Assembly (NCBI GenBank): GCA_964436305.1
Contig: CAYTCI010000002.1
Location: 1 to 64,000 of the forward strand
Length of the DNA stretch: 64,000 bases
Source: JAKPUX01 sp964436305
GTDB lineage: Bacteria; Zhuqueibacterota; Zhuqueibacteria; Residuimicrobiales; Residuimicrobiaceae
Direction of reading: 5' to 3'
Below, piece after piece: positions 1 through 8,429 of the stretch (its first letter is position 1; each line of letters opens with the position of its first letter). The notes beneath the pieces are model-generated. The model was not told the DNA's origin. It made no database searches and was given only the letters and a program-made list of their open reading frames with translations. Both the position numbers and the translations under genes were made by a program.

Positions 1-2270
1 CCCGGCTGGGGGCCATCAGCGGCGACGACGGCCGCTTCCATCTTCTCCACCTGGCCACCCAATCGGCCGATCTGACGGTCCGCCTGCTGGGCTACGAAAC
101 GGCCCACCTTTCGGTGAGCAGGTCGCCGCTGATGACGCCGGCGATCGCTCTCAAACCGACCGTGCTGCCCCTGCAAAGCATCCTCATCACCGCTTCGCGC
201 AGCCGCGAGGTCGACTGGTCACCCTCCACCGCCGCACTCAAGCAGCAGGAGATCCAGCGGCGCTATACCGTCCAGGATCTCCCGGTGCTGCTGTCCGAGC
301 TGCCCTCCACCACCTTTTATTCGGAGAGCGGCAACGGTATCGGTTACACCTACCTTTCCCTGCGGGGTTTTGACCAGCGCCGGGTCTCGGTGCTGGTCAA
401 TGGCGTCCCGCAGAACGATCCCGAAGATCATATGGTCTATTGGCTCGATTTCCCCGATCTGGCGGCGAATCTCGAGGATATCCAGGTCCAGCGCGGTGCC
501 GGCAGCTCCTTCAGCAGCACCCCGGCCATCGGCGGCGCGATCAATCTGATCACCTCCAATTTCAGCCGCCGGCGCGGGATCTCTCTCACCGGCGGCTACG
601 GCGGCTTCAACACACGCAAGTACGGCTTGACCGCCAGCTCCGGCCTGGTCGACAACCGCTACGCCATCTATGGACGCCTCAGCAAGATCAGCAGCGACGG
701 CTACCGCAAAAACAGCTGGGTCGAGCTGGGCAGCTATTTCCTCGGCGCGGCGCGCCTTGACAAGAATATGACCACCCAGGTCAACGCCTACGGCGGCCCC
801 GTCTCCGACCATCTCGCCTATTATGGCGTGCCCGCAGCGGCGCTGGGCGACCGGAACGCCCGCCGCGACAATCCCATTCGCCGCAAGGAGGAGATCGAGA
901 ATTTCTCCCAGCCCCACTATGAGCTGATCCACGAGTGGCGGCTCGGCCGGACCACGATGCACAACACCCTTTTTTACATCCGCGGCGAGGGCTTTTACGA
1001 TTATGACGGCTCCTGGGCCCCCTACAGCTATTTCCGCATCACCCCGGAGAACGGCTTTACGCTGGCGGGCGATCCCGACGACCTCTACATCCCGAACGCC
1101 CTGATCCACGCCGTGGTGGAGAATAACCAGTACGGCTGGATGCCGCGGGCGCAGATCCATCACGACCGCGGGGTACTCACCCTGGGGGGCGAGGCGCGCC
1201 TGCACCGCTCGCTGCATTATGGCACTCTCAAGTGGGGCGAGGAGCTGCCCGCCGGCGTCACACCGGATTACCGTTACTATCAGTATCACGGTGGCAAGCG
1301 GATGTTCTCGCTCTATGCCAACGAAGTCTGGTCGGCCTCCGCCCGGCTGCGTCTGCTGGGCGAGGCGACCCTGGTCCACCACACCTACCGGCTCGATGAC
1401 GAAAAGTATGTCGGCACTGCCTTCTCAGTGCCCTATCTCTTTTTCAATCCCCGGATCGGTGCGAACTATCATTTCAGTCCGCGCTGGAGCGGCTATCTCA
1501 CGCTCGCCCGTACCAGCCGCGAGCCGCGGCTCAAGAACCTCTACGATGCCGCCGAGGCGAGCACGCCGGAGAGCTGGGGTGCGCCGGTGCGGCCGCAGTT
1601 CGCCGCGCGCGGTGACAGCTATGATTTTTCGACCCCCCTGGTCCGACACGAGACCCTTTACAACCTCGAGGCCGGCGGCGGCTATGCCGACAGCCGGCTC
1701 GCGCTGACGGCTAATTACTACCGGATGGAGTTTCATAACGAGATCGTCAAGAGCGGGCGGCTGGACCGCTTCGGCCAGCCGGTCACCGGCAACGCCCGGC
1801 GCACCCGGCATCAGGGGATCGAGCTGGTGGGGCGGGTGCGCCTGGGGCCGCTCTGGCAGGTCAGCGGCAACCTCACCTGGAGCCGCAATGCCCTGGTGCA
1901 TCACACCCAGTATGGCGAAGCCGGGGCGGTCCGGCTGGACGGCAATCCCATCGCCGGTTTCCCCGATCTGCTGGCCAATGGCCGGGTGAGCTACCACAGC
2001 GGCGCCTGGAACATCGCCCTGGCCGGCCGCCACGTCGGCGCTTTTTATACGACCAATTTCCGTGATCCCGCCCGCCGGGTGGCGGCGAGCACCCTGGCGG
2101 ACCTCCAGATCAGCTACACCCTGGAGCGGGTGCCCGGGCTGCAGTCGCTCTCCTGGCAGGTGAGCGTCACCAACCTCTTCGACCGTCTCTATGCCGCCGG
2201 CGGTGAAGGCGATGAATACTTTCCCGGGGCGACGCGGTCGCTCTACGCCGGGATGAATGTGGAGTTGTGA
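1..2270 (+). CDS. TonB-dependent outer-membrane receptor, 5' end outside the window
   Basis: The reading frame is open from position 3, so the gene starts upstream; the GTG at 114 is internal. The first ~40 codons look like the end of a carboxypeptidase-regulatory-like beta domain (GRFHL ... LLGYET), followed by a TonB-box-like stretch and a plug domain (SLRGFD, VLVNGVPQNDP, DIQVQRGAGSS). The rest is a 22-strand-type barrel with many aromatic residues, ending NLFDRLY ... YAGMNVEL. Such receptors take up scarce ligands across the outer membrane using TonB/ExbBD energy. The stop is 3 nt before a thiamine pyrophosphokinase gene and a symporter follows, which suggests thiamine or a precursor as ligand; that is inferred from neighbours only. 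Confidence 0.92.
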   Translation, partial: RLGAISGDDGRFHLLHLATQSADLTVRLLGYETAHLSVSRSPLMTPAIALKPTVLPLQSILITASRSREVDWSPSTAALKQQEIQRRYTVQDLPVLLSELPSTTFYSESGNGIGYTYLSLRGFDQRRVSVLVNGVPQNDPEDHMVYWLDFPDLAANLEDIQVQRGAGSSFSSTPAIGGAINLITSNFSRRRGISLTGGYGGFNTRKYGLTASSGLVDNRYAIYGRLSKISSDGYRKNSWVELGSYFLGAARLDKNMTTQVNAYGGPVSDHLAYYGVPAAALGDRNARRDNPIRRKEEIENFSQPHYELIHEWRLGRTTMHNTLFYIRGEGFYDYDGSWAPYSYFRITPENGFTLAGDPDDLYIPNALIHAVVENNQYGWMPRAQIHHDRGVLTLGGEARLHRSLHYGTLKWGEELPAGVTPDYRYYQYHGGKRMFSLYANEVWSASARLRLLGEATLVHHTYRLDDEKYVGTAFSVPYLFFNPRIGANYHFSPRWSGYLTLARTSREPRLKNLYDAAEASTPESWGAPVRPQFAARGDSYDFSTPLVRHETLYNLEAGGGYADSRLALTANYYRMEFHNEIVKSGRLDRFGQPVTGNARRTRHQGIELVGRVRLGPLWQVSGNLTWSRNALVHHTQYGEAGAVRLDGNPIAGFPDLLANGRVSYHSGAWNIALAGRHVGAFYTTNFRDPARRVAASTLADLQISYTLERVPGLQSLSWQVSVTNLFDRLYAAGGEGDEYFPGATRSLYAGMNVEL

Positions 2271-2273
2271 GCC

Positions 2274-2909
2274 ATGAATCCCTGGAGCAACGCCCTGATC
2301 ATCGGCAACGGGCCGCTGACGCCGCGGCGGCGGATCCAGCCGCTGATCACCACCGGCACCCTGATCGTCTGCGCCGATGGCGGCGCCAACCGCGCCCTGG
2401 CGCGCGGGATCAGACCCCATCTCATCATCGGCGATCTCGACTCGCTCCGGCCGGAGACCGCCGCCGCCTTGCCCGGGGTCCAGCTGCTGCGGGTCCGGGA
2501 CCAGGAGAACACCGACCTGGAGAAGGTCCTCGATCATGTGCTTCAGCTGGGCATCGGCCGGGCCGTCGTCATCGGCGCCACGGGTGGACGGCCCGATCAT
2601 GCGCTGGCCAATCTGAGCATCCTCGCCCGGTACCATCGCCGGCTCGAGCTCTCCTTCGTGGACGCCTGGTGCCGCCTCCGGATTATTGACGGCGAGATCT
2701 CGCTGCCCCTGGCGATTGGCACCACCCTCTCCCTGCTGCCGCTGGGGCGATGCACCGGGATCACGACCCGGGGGCTGGAGTGGCCCCTGAATGACGAGAG
2801 TCTCGAGCCGGGTGTCCGTGAAGGGATCAGCAACCGGGTGAATGCCTCCCCGGTCGAGATCCGCCTGCGCTCGGGCCTGCTGCTGCTCTTCATAATCGAC
2901 CGGCTCTGA
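2274..2909 (+). CDS. thiN: Thiamine pyrophosphokinase
   Basis: This 211-residue protein has the hallmarks of thiamine pyrophosphokinase, which transfers pyrophosphate from ATP to thiamine to make ThDP in the cytoplasm. Visible motifs are CADGGANRAL (residues ~35-45), the acidic IIGDLDSL loop, ENTDLEK and GATGGRPDHALANL. The C-terminal half is the usual small beta-sandwich that binds thiamine. Length matches the family. The ATG lies 3 nt after the receptor stop, so the two are almost certainly co-transcribed. The kinase salvages imported thiamine rather than the monophosphate made de novo, which supports a thiamine-uptake role for the flanking receptor and symporter. Confidence 0.93.
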   Translation: MNPWSNALIIGNGPLTPRRRIQPLITTGTLIVCADGGANRALARGIRPHLIIGDLDSLRPETAAALPGVQLLRVRDQENTDLEKVLDHVLQLGIGRAVVIGATGGRPDHALANLSILARYHRRLELSFVDAWCRLRIIDGEISLPLAIGTTLSLLPLGRCTGITTRGLEWPLNDESLEPGVREGISNRVNASPVEIRLRSGLLLLFIIDRL

Positions 2910-2929
2910 TTCCTCGGGATGGCAAAACG

Positions 2930-4471
2930 ATGATCCATTTCTCGGCTGTTGATATCGTATTGATAGTAACCTACTTTGCTGCTATTTTGTGGGTAGGCTT
3001 TCGCAGCCGCGGCGGGAGCATGGCGGCGGGTCGGCGTGAGGGGGAGGGATCATGGGCTGGCGAGAGTCCCGGCGGGAGCACGGCCGGGGCGGCCGATTTC
3101 ATCCTCGCCGGGCGGAGCCTGACCCTGCCGGTCTTCGTCGCCACCCTGGTCTCGACCTGGTACGGTGGCATCCTCGGCACCGGGGAGTACGCCTACTCCT
3201 TCGGCCTGGCCAGCTGGGTGATCTTTGGCGCGCCCTATTACTTTTTTGCCCTGATCTTCGCCCTTTTTCTGGCAGGGCGGGTGCGGGAGACCGGACTGTT
3301 GACGATTCCCGACAAGCTGGCGCATCATTACGGCCAGCCCGCGGCCTTGCTCGGGGCGCTGCTGGTCTTTTTGCTGGTCACACCGGCGCCCTATCTGCTG
3401 ATGCTCGGGGTGCTGGCCCGGCTCATATTCGGTCTGCCCTTGCCGCTGACCCTGGTGCTGACCACCCTGGTCAGCATGATCTATCTGATCAAGGGGGGCT
3501 TCCGCGCCAACGTCATGGTCAATTTGGTCGAATTCCTGCTGATGTTCCTCGGCTTTTTTCTCATCGTCGGCTTCGCCCTGCACCACTTCGGCGGTCTGGG
3601 CTTTCTCCGCCTCAACCTGCCGCCGGCGAACCTCACCTGGAGCGGCGGTAATCCCCCCCAGTTCATCCTGGTCTGGTTTTTCATCGCCCTGTGGACTCTG
3701 GTCGATCCCGGCTTCCATCAGCGCTGCTATGCCGCCCGCGACAGCGCCACCGCACGGCGCGGGATCCTCGTCTCGATCCTCTTCTGGATGCTCTTCGATT
3801 TCCTCACCACCACCACCGGCCTTTATGCGCGCGCGGCGATGCCCGGGCTGGAATCGCCGATCTTTTCCTATCCCCTGCTGGCGGAGCGGCTCCTGCCGCC
3901 GGTCGCCAAGGGGCTCTTTTTTATCGGCCTGCTGGCCACCATCATGTCGACGCTGAGCAGCTATGCCTTCATCGGAGGCATGACGATCGGCAACGACATC
4001 GCGGGACGGCTGGTGCGCTGGCGGCGGGAGAGGCGGCGGGCCTTGTCGGGTCAGCATGAGAGGGGGGGCGGGAGCACGCCGCCGGATGCGCACGAACCGG
4101 GGGGCGAGGCCGCCGCGCTCGACGGCCTGATCAGGCGCTGGACGCAGATCGGCCTGCTGATCGCTTCGCTCTATGGCATTGTGCTCGCCCTGGCGCTGCC
4201 CTCGGTGGTACGCATCTGGTATGCCGTGGGCACCGCCTGCATCCCCGGTTTGCTGCTGCCGGTGGTGGCTGGCTATCTGCCGGGCATCGTGCTCAAGCCC
4301 CGCCATGCCCTGGCAGCGATGCTGGGTGGCTGGTTGCTCTCGCTGACCTGGCTGCTTTGGGGCCTGCTGCACGACGGCCGCTATTGGCTGGGGATCGAAC
4401 CGATGTATCCGGGTCTGGTGCTGTCACTGCTGATCGGGCTGGCGGGCATCCGCCGGGCGCGAACGCAATAA
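2930..4471 (+). CDS. Sodium:solute symporter family (SSS) permease
   Basis: The 513-residue protein is mostly hydrophobic, with about 12-13 membrane spans. It carries the SSS signature after the first span, FILAGRSLTLP ... STWYGGILGTGEYAY. It follows thiN by 20 nt and is probably the inner-membrane partner of the upstream receptor; related SSS proteins import pantothenate, proline or thiamine precursors, so the exact substrate is open. Oddities are two Gly/Arg/Ser-rich hydrophilic insertions in predicted loops (residues ~25-52 and ~365-395), both containing copies of the 10-mer GGCGGGAGCA in the same reading frame. The 3' end overlaps the convergent radical SAM gene by 48 bp. Confidence 0.88.
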   Translation: MIHFSAVDIVLIVTYFAAILWVGFRSRGGSMAAGRREGEGSWAGESPGGSTAGAADFILAGRSLTLPVFVATLVSTWYGGILGTGEYAYSFGLASWVIFGAPYYFFALIFALFLAGRVRETGLLTIPDKLAHHYGQPAALLGALLVFLLVTPAPYLLMLGVLARLIFGLPLPLTLVLTTLVSMIYLIKGGFRANVMVNLVEFLLMFLGFFLIVGFALHHFGGLGFLRLNLPPANLTWSGGNPPQFILVWFFIALWTLVDPGFHQRCYAARDSATARRGILVSILFWMLFDFLTTTTGLYARAAMPGLESPIFSYPLLAERLLPPVAKGLFFIGLLATIMSTLSSYAFIGGMTIGNDIAGRLVRWRRERRRALSGQHERGGGSTPPDAHEPGGEAAALDGLIRRWTQIGLLIASLYGIVLALALPSVVRIWYAVGTACIPGLLLPVVAGYLPGIVLKPRHALAAMLGGWLLSLTWLLWGLLHDGRYWLGIEPMYPGLVLSLLIGLAGIRRARTQ

Positions 4472-6019
4472 AGCTTGCGCCTGCACCTGCATGCGGCCGT
4501 CAGGGATCTCCGGCATCATCCGCCAGGTATCGGACAGGGGGAGGGGATGCACCTTGAGTGGAGGCTGGGGATGCTGCCGCCGGGTGCGAAAGTAGTGGAG
4601 GAGCTGCCGGCCGGCGAGCAGGGAGCGGAATCCCTCGGCGGGCCAGCGGATCGCCTGACGCAGCTTGCGCAGCAGATAGAGGGGATGGAGATGGAAGCGG
4701 ATTGTAGCGCGGTCGCAGAACCGGTCGATCTGCTGCGGAGTCAGGCCGGGCAGATTGAGGACGCAGCGTGACCAGCCCGCCTGGGTGAGCCAGTCGCGGA
4801 AGTTGAGGGTGGCCAGGTAACCGTGGTGCTGGTAGTAACGCCAGGCCCCGGTCCCCGGATAGGGCATGACCGGATAGAACTGGGCGCTGTCGGGTCTGAT
4901 ATGGCGGGCCCAGCGGTAGAGCTCCTGCATGCTGCGCCGCGTCTCGCCGGGAAAGCCGACCAGAAAGCAGCCGTGGACCAGGATGCCATGGCGGCTGGCG
5001 GCCTGCATGAAGGCGGCGATGCTCTTGTCGCTCTGGGGTTTGGCCATCTTGTCCAGGAAGGAGAAACGCCGGGTATCAAAGCCGACGGCGCAATTATGCA
5101 GGCCGGCGGACTTGAGGGCGTCGAGGCTGGCGCTGTCGAGCTGGGCGCTGATGTTGGCGAAGATCGGCAGGGTGAGCCCGCGCACCTGCGCGACCTCCCC
5201 GAGGCGGCGGGCGAAGGCCCGGTCCTCGCCAAAGTTCTCGTCCTCGAAATTGATCTGGCGCACCTGCGGCATATGCTCCTGGATCCAGAGCATCTCCCGC
5301 ACGATATTCTCCGCGGTGCGATGGCGGTAGGTGTGGCCGTGGCTGATCTGCGGAAAGGGGCAAAAAAAGCAGGTCGAGGAGCAGCCGCGCCCCGCCATGA
5401 TCTGGACGAAGGGGTGGCGCGAGAGATTGAAGGTATAGTGGGCGGGGGTGAGAAAGCGCTGGTAGATGGGCGAGACAAAGGGCAGTGTGTCCAGCTCCTC
5501 CATGAGCGGACGCTCCAGCGGGCGGCCCTGGTGCAGGTGGCTGCGTCTCGCCAGGCCGGGAATGGTGCGGTCGTCGGCGCCGGCCTCGAGCGCGTCGGCC
5601 AGCTCGGTCACGCTCTCCTCGTACTCGCCGAGGGCGATGTAGTCGACCGCCGGCGCGCGTTCCAGAGTCTCCCGCCAAAAGGTGGTAACGTGGTTGCCGG
5701 TCATGCAGATCCGGCTGTGGCGGAGCTGCTCCTTGAGGGCCTGGGCGGTCTCGCAGTCGGCGTACCAGCTCGGGGTTGAGGTCTCGAGGACGATCAGGTC
5801 GGGATCAAAGCGGATAGCCAGCTGGAGGAGGTGATCCAGAGTGATGCCGTCGGCGGGACAGTCATAGAGCTGGATGGTATGGTTGTGCGCATCGAGCACT
5901 GCGGCGGCCAGGGCGAGCCAGTGGGGGTAAAATAGATTGCCGGATTTCTCGACTGCCGGCACCCGGTGGCTGCGGCAGAAGCGGGGGAGAAAGGGGGGAT
6001 TGACGACAAGCACGCGCAT
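4424..6019 (-). CDS. B12-binding-domain radical SAM protein
   Basis: The 531-residue protein begins MRVLVVNPPF, the start of a cobalamin-binding Rossmann domain (~1-140, with LIVLETSTPSW and the GEYEESV turn). A radical SAM core follows, with the CxxxCxxC cluster at Cys213, Cys217 and Cys220 (GRGCSSTCFFC). The general architecture is that of BchE-like and other B12-dependent radical SAM methyltransferases or cyclases. The B12 domain lacks an obvious DxHxxG, so it may bind cobalamin base-on or not at all. It is a single gene, convergent with the symporter; no neighbour reveals a substrate. The family call is solid but the reaction is unknown. Confidence 0.87.
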   Translation of the reverse strand: MRVLVVNPPFLPRFCRSHRVPAVEKSGNLFYPHWLALAAAVLDAHNHTIQLYDCPADGITLDHLLQLAIRFDPDLIVLETSTPSWYADCETAQALKEQLRHSRICMTGNHVTTFWRETLERAPAVDYIALGEYEESVTELADALEAGADDRTIPGLARRSHLHQGRPLERPLMEELDTLPFVSPIYQRFLTPAHYTFNLSRHPFVQIMAGRGCSSTCFFCPFPQISHGHTYRHRTAENIVREMLWIQEHMPQVRQINFEDENFGEDRAFARRLGEVAQVRGLTLPIFANISAQLDSASLDALKSAGLHNCAVGFDTRRFSFLDKMAKPQSDKSIAAFMQAASRHGILVHGCFLVGFPGETRRSMQELYRWARHIRPDSAQFYPVMPYPGTGAWRYYQHHGYLATLNFRDWLTQAGWSRCVLNLPGLTPQQIDRFCDRATIRFHLHPLYLLRKLRQAIRWPAEGFRSLLAGRQLLHYFRTRRQHPQPPLKVHPLPLSDTWRMMPEIPDGRMQVQAQALLRSRPADARQPDQQ

Positions 6020-6112
6020 GGCCGCACCCTCGCATGATGAAGCTTCAGGTGTCGCAGCCGGCTCCCCGGCGAACCGGAGGGCGGGCCGCTGAGCGAAACG
6101 CCGGACCCCAGG

Positions 6113-7066
6113 CTAGATCCGGCCGCGAAATCCCTCGCCGAGCACCTCGTGAACGTTGTTGACGATGATGAAGGCCTGGGGATCGATCGATTTGACCACC
6201 TCGATGAGGGTGGCGATCTCCTTGCGGCTGACCACGGTATAGAGCACCTTGCGGGGCTCGTTGGTATAGACACCCTCGGCGGTGATGGCGGTTGCCCCGC
6301 GTCCCATATCCTGGACGATGTGGAGCGAAACCTCTTCGGGCCTGGTGGAGATGATCATCGCCGAACGGGCATAATCGAAGCCATCGATAATGACATCGAC
6401 CAGGCGGCTGGAGACAAAAAGGAGGAAAAAGGCATAGAGGGTCAGCACCAGGGCCGGTCGTTCCGCGCTCAGGTGGCGGTACTGGATGACAAAGCCGGCG
6501 AAGGTGATGACCAGCGAATCGACGACCATGAAGACCATGCCCGGTTTGAGGCCCCAGCGTTTCTGTCCGACCGCCGCGAGCACATCCGAGCCGGCGGTGC
6601 TGCCGCGGAATTTGAAGATGATGCCGAGGCCGACGCCGAGGAGGACGCTGCCGATGAGGATCAGGAAGAGAAAATCGTGCTGGCGCAGGTTGACGATGGC
6701 GGGGTGATCGTGCAAATGGATGAAGCCGAGGCCCGGCGCCTGACCGCGCAGCAGATCGATGAAAAAGGAGTTGGCGGTGAAGCCGACGAAGGTGCGCGCG
6801 CCAAATTGCTTGCCCAGCTCGCGGACGCCCCAGATGTAAAGCGGAATATTAAAGATCCACATCATCATGCCGACGGGAAAGCGGTCGCCGGTCAAATAGT
6901 GGATGGCCATGGCGAGTCCGCTGACGCCGCCGGGAACCACCTTGGCGTCGACCAGAAAGATGGCGATCCCGGCGGCCATGATCAAGGCCCCGAAAAGGAT
7001 CGCCAGATAATCCCGGAAAAGGTGCCTCCGGTTGATGGACTGGATCAGTTGTTTGGCTGCGACCAT
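6113..7066 (-). CDS. YitT family membrane protein (DUF161/DUF2179)
   Basis: This 317-residue protein has about five or six membrane spans in the first 200 residues (including GALIMAAGIAIFLVDAKVVPGGVSGLAMAI, split here over two helices) and a soluble C-terminal DUF2179 domain (~residues 225-315: SAMIISTRPEEV, GRGATAITAEGVY, VLYTVVSRKEI). That order is diagnostic of the YitT/YvjA family, inner-membrane proteins of undetermined function. The ATG at 7066 gives the usual N-terminus. It is separated by 93 bp from the downstream radical SAM gene and may be co-transcribed with it. Confidence 0.9.
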   Translation of the reverse strand: MVAAKQLIQSINRRHLFRDYLAILFGALIMAAGIAIFLVDAKVVPGGVSGLAMAIHYLTGDRFPVGMMMWIFNIPLYIWGVRELGKQFGARTFVGFTANSFFIDLLRGQAPGLGFIHLHDHPAIVNLRQHDFLFLILIGSVLLGVGLGIIFKFRGSTAGSDVLAAVGQKRWGLKPGMVFMVVDSLVITFAGFVIQYRHLSAERPALVLTLYAFFLLFVSSRLVDVIIDGFDYARSAMIISTRPEEVSLHIVQDMGRGATAITAEGVYTNEPRKVLYTVVSRKEIATLIEVVKSIDPQAFIIVNNVHEVLGEGFRGRI

Positions 7067-7113
7067 GCGGTTGAATTCCTTGTCGTGCGGCCCCCGCCGG
7101 TGGATGGAAACTG

Positions 7114-7142
7114 TTGCACAAGACCAAATTTACCATTATTTT
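7114..7142 (+). promoter_or_regulatory. Candidate sigma-70-type promoter for the quinone oxidoreductase gene
   Basis: TTGCAC (7114-7119), a 17-bp spacer and TATTTT (7137-7142) sit about 50 bp before the ATG at 7193. Placed by eye, so moderate confidence. Confidence 0.4.
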
Positions 7143-7192
7143 AGGACAAAATCCAGACAATTTTTACCCCTATCAGCAAAAAGGGAGAAGCC

Positions 7193-8161
7193 ATGATAGC
7201 GATACGCATGCACCAGACCGGCGGCCCGGATGTGCTGCAGCCGGAGGAGGTCGCCCTGCCCAAACCCGGCCCCGGCGAAGTCCGGGTCAGGCTGGCCGCC
7301 AGCGGCGTCAATTTCATCGACATCTATCACCGCACCGGTCTCTATCAGGTGCCGCTGCCCTATATCCCCGGGCAGGAGGGGGCCGGCGTGGTGGACGTGG
7401 AGGGGGAGGGGGTGAGCGGGCTGCAGCCCGGCGACCGGGTGGCCTGGGCGATGCACGCGGGCGGCTATGCCGAGTTCGCGATCATCCCGGCCTGGAAGCT
7501 GGTGCCGCTGCCGCAGGGTGTGGGCGCCGATCTGGCCGCGGCGGTGCTCCTGCAGGGGATGACCGCGCACTATCTCACCCACGATACTTTTCCGCTGCAG
7601 AGCGGCACCCTGGCGCTGGTCCACGCCGCCGCGGGGGGGACCGGCCAGCTGCTGGTGCAGATAGCCTGGCTGCGCGGCGCCCGGGTGGTGGCGGTGGTTT
7701 CGACCCCCGGGAAAGCGGAGGTCGCCCGCGCCTGCGGCGCTGAAGAGGTGCTGTTCTCGCGCGATCCCGAATGGCCGCAGCAGGCGCGGGCCTGGAGCGG
7801 CGGCCGTGGCGTCGATGTGGTCTATGATTCGGTGGGACAGGCGACCTTTACCGGGAGCCTGACTGCCTTGCGTCCTCGCGGTCTGCTTGTGCTCTTCGGC
7901 CAGGCGAGCGGGCCGGTCCCACCCTTCGATCCCGCCCGGCTTGCCGCTGGCGGATCGCTCTATCTCACCCGGCCGGTCCTGGCCAGCTATGCGACCTCCG
8001 CGGCCGAGGTGCGGCAGCGCTGCGGCGATCTCTTCGCCTGGCTGCAGGCGGGGCGTTTGCAGGCAGCGATCGCCCGGCGATTTGCCCTGGCCGAGGCCGC
8101 CGCGGCCCAGGAGTATCTCGCCTCCCGCCAGGCGCTCGGCAAGGTCCTGCTGGTGCCCTGA
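7193..8161 (+). CDS. NADPH:quinone oxidoreductase, zinc-independent MDR family
   Basis: The 322-residue protein matches quinone oxidoreductase/zeta-crystallin members of the medium-chain dehydrogenase superfamily. Signs are the N-terminal MHQTGGPDVLQ ... PGEVRVRLAASGVNFIDIYHRTGLY, the conserved PYIPGQEGAGVV, and the nucleotide-binding HAAAGGTGQLLVQIA. The structural and catalytic zinc cysteines of alcohol dehydrogenases are absent, as expected for this branch. It reduces quinones or enals with NADPH in the cytoplasm. The ATG has AAGGGAG a few bases upstream, and a TTGCAC-17-TATTTT promoter candidate precedes it. It appears to be monocistronic. Confidence 0.92.
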   Translation: MIAIRMHQTGGPDVLQPEEVALPKPGPGEVRVRLAASGVNFIDIYHRTGLYQVPLPYIPGQEGAGVVDVEGEGVSGLQPGDRVAWAMHAGGYAEFAIIPAWKLVPLPQGVGADLAAAVLLQGMTAHYLTHDTFPLQSGTLALVHAAAGGTGQLLVQIAWLRGARVVAVVSTPGKAEVARACGAEEVLFSRDPEWPQQARAWSGGRGVDVVYDSVGQATFTGSLTALRPRGLLVLFGQASGPVPPFDPARLAAGGSLYLTRPVLASYATSAAEVRQRCGDLFAWLQAGRLQAAIARRFALAEAAAAQEYLASRQALGKVLLVP

Positions 8162-8188
8162 GCGGTGGTGCACCCTTTCCGCCTGTTT

Positions 8189-8205
8189 TTGGCATGCCCG
8201 TTGCA
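8189..8205 (+). promoter_or_regulatory. Sigma-54 (-24/-12) promoter upstream of the M6 peptidase gene
   Basis: TTGGCATGCCCGTTGCA matches the sigma-54 consensus (TTGGCAcg-N4-TTGCw) at nearly every position. The invariant GG (8191-8192) and GC (8203-8204) are exactly 12 bp apart, first G to first G. Transcription would start near 8216, leaving a ~210-nt leader before the M6 peptidase ATG at 8430. A sigma-54 activator is encoded at 30246-31622, but no enhancer site is proven. Confidence 0.7.
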
Positions 8206-8244
8206 TAAGAGGGCTATGACGGACGAGCCGGCAGCGAGGCAGGA

Positions 8245-8279
8245 TTGTTCTATCCATTATAAAAACAATATAATAATGG
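8245..8279 (+). promoter_or_regulatory. Second promoter candidate and inverted repeat in the M6 peptidase leader
   Basis: TTGTTC (8245-8250), an 18-bp spacer and a perfect TATAAT (8269-8274) form a sigma-70-like promoter. It overlaps an inverted repeat, CCATTAT (8254-8260) and ATAATGG (8273-8279), which could be an operator or a leader hairpin of the sigma-54 transcript. The 268-bp gap 8162-8429 holds no other recognisable element. Confidence 0.4.
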
Positions 8280-8429
8280 AGAATGACCCGGGCTGATGCT
8301 TCCTCCGTCCGGCCCGTGCAGTGGACAGCCAGATCCGCGAGATGTCCCCTGCGACGGGACAATGCGATGGAACAGGTGGCAGCGGCCGCCGTGTGGCGGG
8401 CCGGATGACGGAGAGGGTGGAGAGGCGAA

